From Candidatus Doudnabacteria bacterium (GTDB lineage Bacteria; Patescibacteriota; Doudnabacteria; UBA920; 2-01-FULL-50-11), in NCBI GenBank assembly GCA_016205055.1, contig JACQJK010000108.1:1-6437 (forward strand): 6,437 bases of DNA. The letters are read 5' to 3'. Every line of letters starts with the position of its first letter. The stretch's first letter is position 1. Shown here one piece after another: positions 5,398-6,437 of this stretch. Under the pieces are notes generated by a model. The model saw only the letters and a list, made by a program, of their open reading frames with translations. It was not told the DNA's origin and did no database searches. The position numbers were made by a program, and so were the translations under genes.

Positions 5398-5439
5398 GAA
5401 AGGCCGGATAGCGAGAAGGTGGTTCATTTCAGACGGATT

Positions 5440-5448
5440 TGATATAAT
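5440..5448 (+). promoter_or_regulatory. Extended -10 promoter for prfB
   Basis: TGATATAAT is a perfect TATAAT (5443-5448) preceded by TGn, the extended -10 form that can work without a good -35; the best-placed -35 (TGGTTC at 5420-5425, 17-base spacer) is poor. Transcription would start near 5455, about 6 bases before the prfB ATG, giving an almost leaderless mRNA. No Shine-Dalgarno is seen before that ATG. Confidence 0.65.
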
Positions 5449-5460
5449 CAAGTCAAACTT

Positions 5461-6437
5461 ATGATTGACGACAAGTTAAGCGAACTCAAAAATTTAAAGG
5501 CCCAGATCGAGGCCACAAAGGAGCATCTTTGACCTGCCCCAGATAAAGCAGAAAGTATTGGAGCTTTCTGACCAAACGCTGGACCCGGGATTTTGGAAGG
5601 ATCAAGGCCGAGCCAAGATGATCACCGGGCAAATCGAGCGACTGAACAGCGTTATCGCTGATTGGGAGAATCTGGAAAAGCAGTTGCAGGAACTGGAGAC
5701 CTATGCGCAGCTGCTGCACAAAGACCGCGATCAGCAGCTGGCAAAAGAGTTTAAGATTCTTTTTGACAAGGTTCATCAAGCGGCCAACGATTTCCGCATC
5801 CGCACTTTTCTTTCGGAGAAATACGACGATCACGACTGTTTGCTGTCCTTGCATTCCGGCGCCGGCGGAACTGATGCGCAGGATTGGGCCGCAATGTTGT
5901 TGAGGATGTATTTAAGATACTGTGAGAAAGCCGGATACGAAGTTGACTTGCTTCATAAGTCAGCCGGGGCCGAAGCCGGAATCAAAACCGCGGTGCTGGC
6001 AATCAAAGGGTTCTATGCTTTTGGACATTTAAGAAGCGAAGCGGGCGTGCATCGTTTAATACGCTTATCGCCTTTTAATCCAACCCACACTCGCGAAACT
6101 TCTTTTGCTTTAGTCGAGGTGTTGCCGGAACTGGAAGTGCACGAGGAAGTAAAACTGGATCCTAAGGAGTTGAAGATTGAAACTTCTACGGCTCGCGGAC
6201 ACGGCGGTCAGTCGGTTAACACGACCTACTCGGCCGTACGCATAACTCACGTCCCGACTGGAATTAAGGTTTCAATTCAAAACGAGCGTTCCCAGCAGCA
6301 AAACAAGGTCCGAGCGTTAAAAATTTTGCAAAGCCGTCTGAAAGTTCTGGAAGAAGAAAAGTTGCGCCAGGAGAAGAAAAAAATTCGCGGCGAGTTCCAT
6401 TCGGCCGAGTGGGGCAATCAAATTCGCAGTTATACCC
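5461..6437 (+). CDS. prfB: Peptide chain release factor 2 (frameshifted, 3' end off window)
   Basis: RF2 reads UAA and UGA in the ribosomal A site and triggers peptide release. ATG 5461 opens 23 codons ending at an in-frame TGA (5530-5532). A +1 shift at CTT TGA C moves reading to GAC at 5531, and the frame stays open to the window edge. The joined product has 325 residues here; with a usual length near 365, about 40 C-terminal residues are missing. Landmarks are LDPGFWKD in the helical N-terminal domain, SGAGGTDAQDWA in the core, the RF2-specific stop-recognition tripeptide S203-P204-F205, and the catalytic G248-G249-Q250, all within two residues of their E. coli positions. The GGQ loop is unusual: TARGHGGQSVN replaces the common RxSGAGGQHVN. 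A stop at 5440-5442 excludes an upstream in-frame start. It is transcribed from its own promoter just upstream. Confidence 0.96.
5518..5533 (+). promoter_or_regulatory. prfB programmed +1 frameshift site
   Basis: AAGGAGCATCTTTGAC contains the internal Shine-Dalgarno-like AGGAG (5519-5523), a three-base spacer CAT, the slippery CTT (5527-5529), and TGA C. Spacing and shift site are the same as in the E. coli prfB signal (SD-like element, three bases, CUU UGA C). When RF2 is scarce the ribosome pauses at UGA and slips +1 from CUU to UUU, so RF2 made limits its own synthesis. Confidence 0.95.

Noticed and set aside
4782..5460. Structural RNA such as tmRNA, RNase P RNA or a tRNA in the weakly coding stretch
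   Set aside because: GGGGGATTTGAA and GAGGAAAGG resemble pieces of tmRNA and RNase P, but the partner conserved blocks are missing, and no TTCRANYC T-loop with matching acceptor arms was found.
5530..5532. prfB as a pseudogene broken by TGA
   Set aside because: The context is the known CTT TGA C frameshift site with a correctly spaced SD-like element, and the +1 frame restores a complete RF2 core.

Overview
The window reads as a compact bacterial chromosome segment of mid GC content. Almost everything lies on the + strand, with gene overlaps of 4 to 29 bases in the first half. I infer a Candidate Phyla Radiation (Patescibacteria) genome or something close to it. The reasons are the roughly 540-residue double-length ThyX, the thymidylate kinase with an NRY rather than DRY motif, the packed deoxynucleotide genes next to a ribosomal protein gene, and the low-complexity GTAT-type intergenic repeat. 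This is an inference from gene style, not a phylogenetic result. Stops used are TAA, TAG and TGA, and an RF2 gene is present. UGA is therefore a normal stop here, and the lineages that read UGA as glycine and lack RF2 are unlikely.

Layout. 84-767 is rplA (50S protein L1). 785-1805 holds dcd and dut, overlapping by 29 bases. After a 50-base gap with a GTAT repeat, 1856-3096 holds a UPF0200-like P-loop nucleotide kinase joined to tmk by an ATGA overlap. After another 50-base gap containing an inverted repeat, 3147-4781 is a tandem-domain thyX. 4782-5460 is a poorly coding accessory stretch. It holds a possible 24-codon hydrophobic ORF, a hypothetical ORF interrupted in frame by TGA, an intrinsic terminator, a GC-rich foldable segment and an extended -10 promoter. 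From 5461 to the window end is prfB (RF2), which needs a +1 frameshift at CTT TGA C to be read and is cut off by the window edge at about residue 325.

How the genes work together. Dcd makes dUTP from dCTP, Dut makes dUMP, ThyX methylates dUMP to dTMP, and Tmk makes dTDP. The locus therefore encodes nearly the whole dCTP-to-dTDP route in consecutive genes. The kinase of uncertain substrate sits in the middle of this set and may act on another nucleotide of the same pool. rplA and prfB flank it and belong to translation.

Most worth a second look: (a) the two ThyX domains each keep a different half of the ThyX signature; (b) an open frame continues past an in-frame TGA to a TAA and terminator just upstream of the RF2 gene; (c) a hydrophobic mini-ORF has its Shine-Dalgarno inside a perfect hairpin; (d) the classical prfB autoregulatory frameshift site is present, and the promoter predicts an almost leaderless mRNA.
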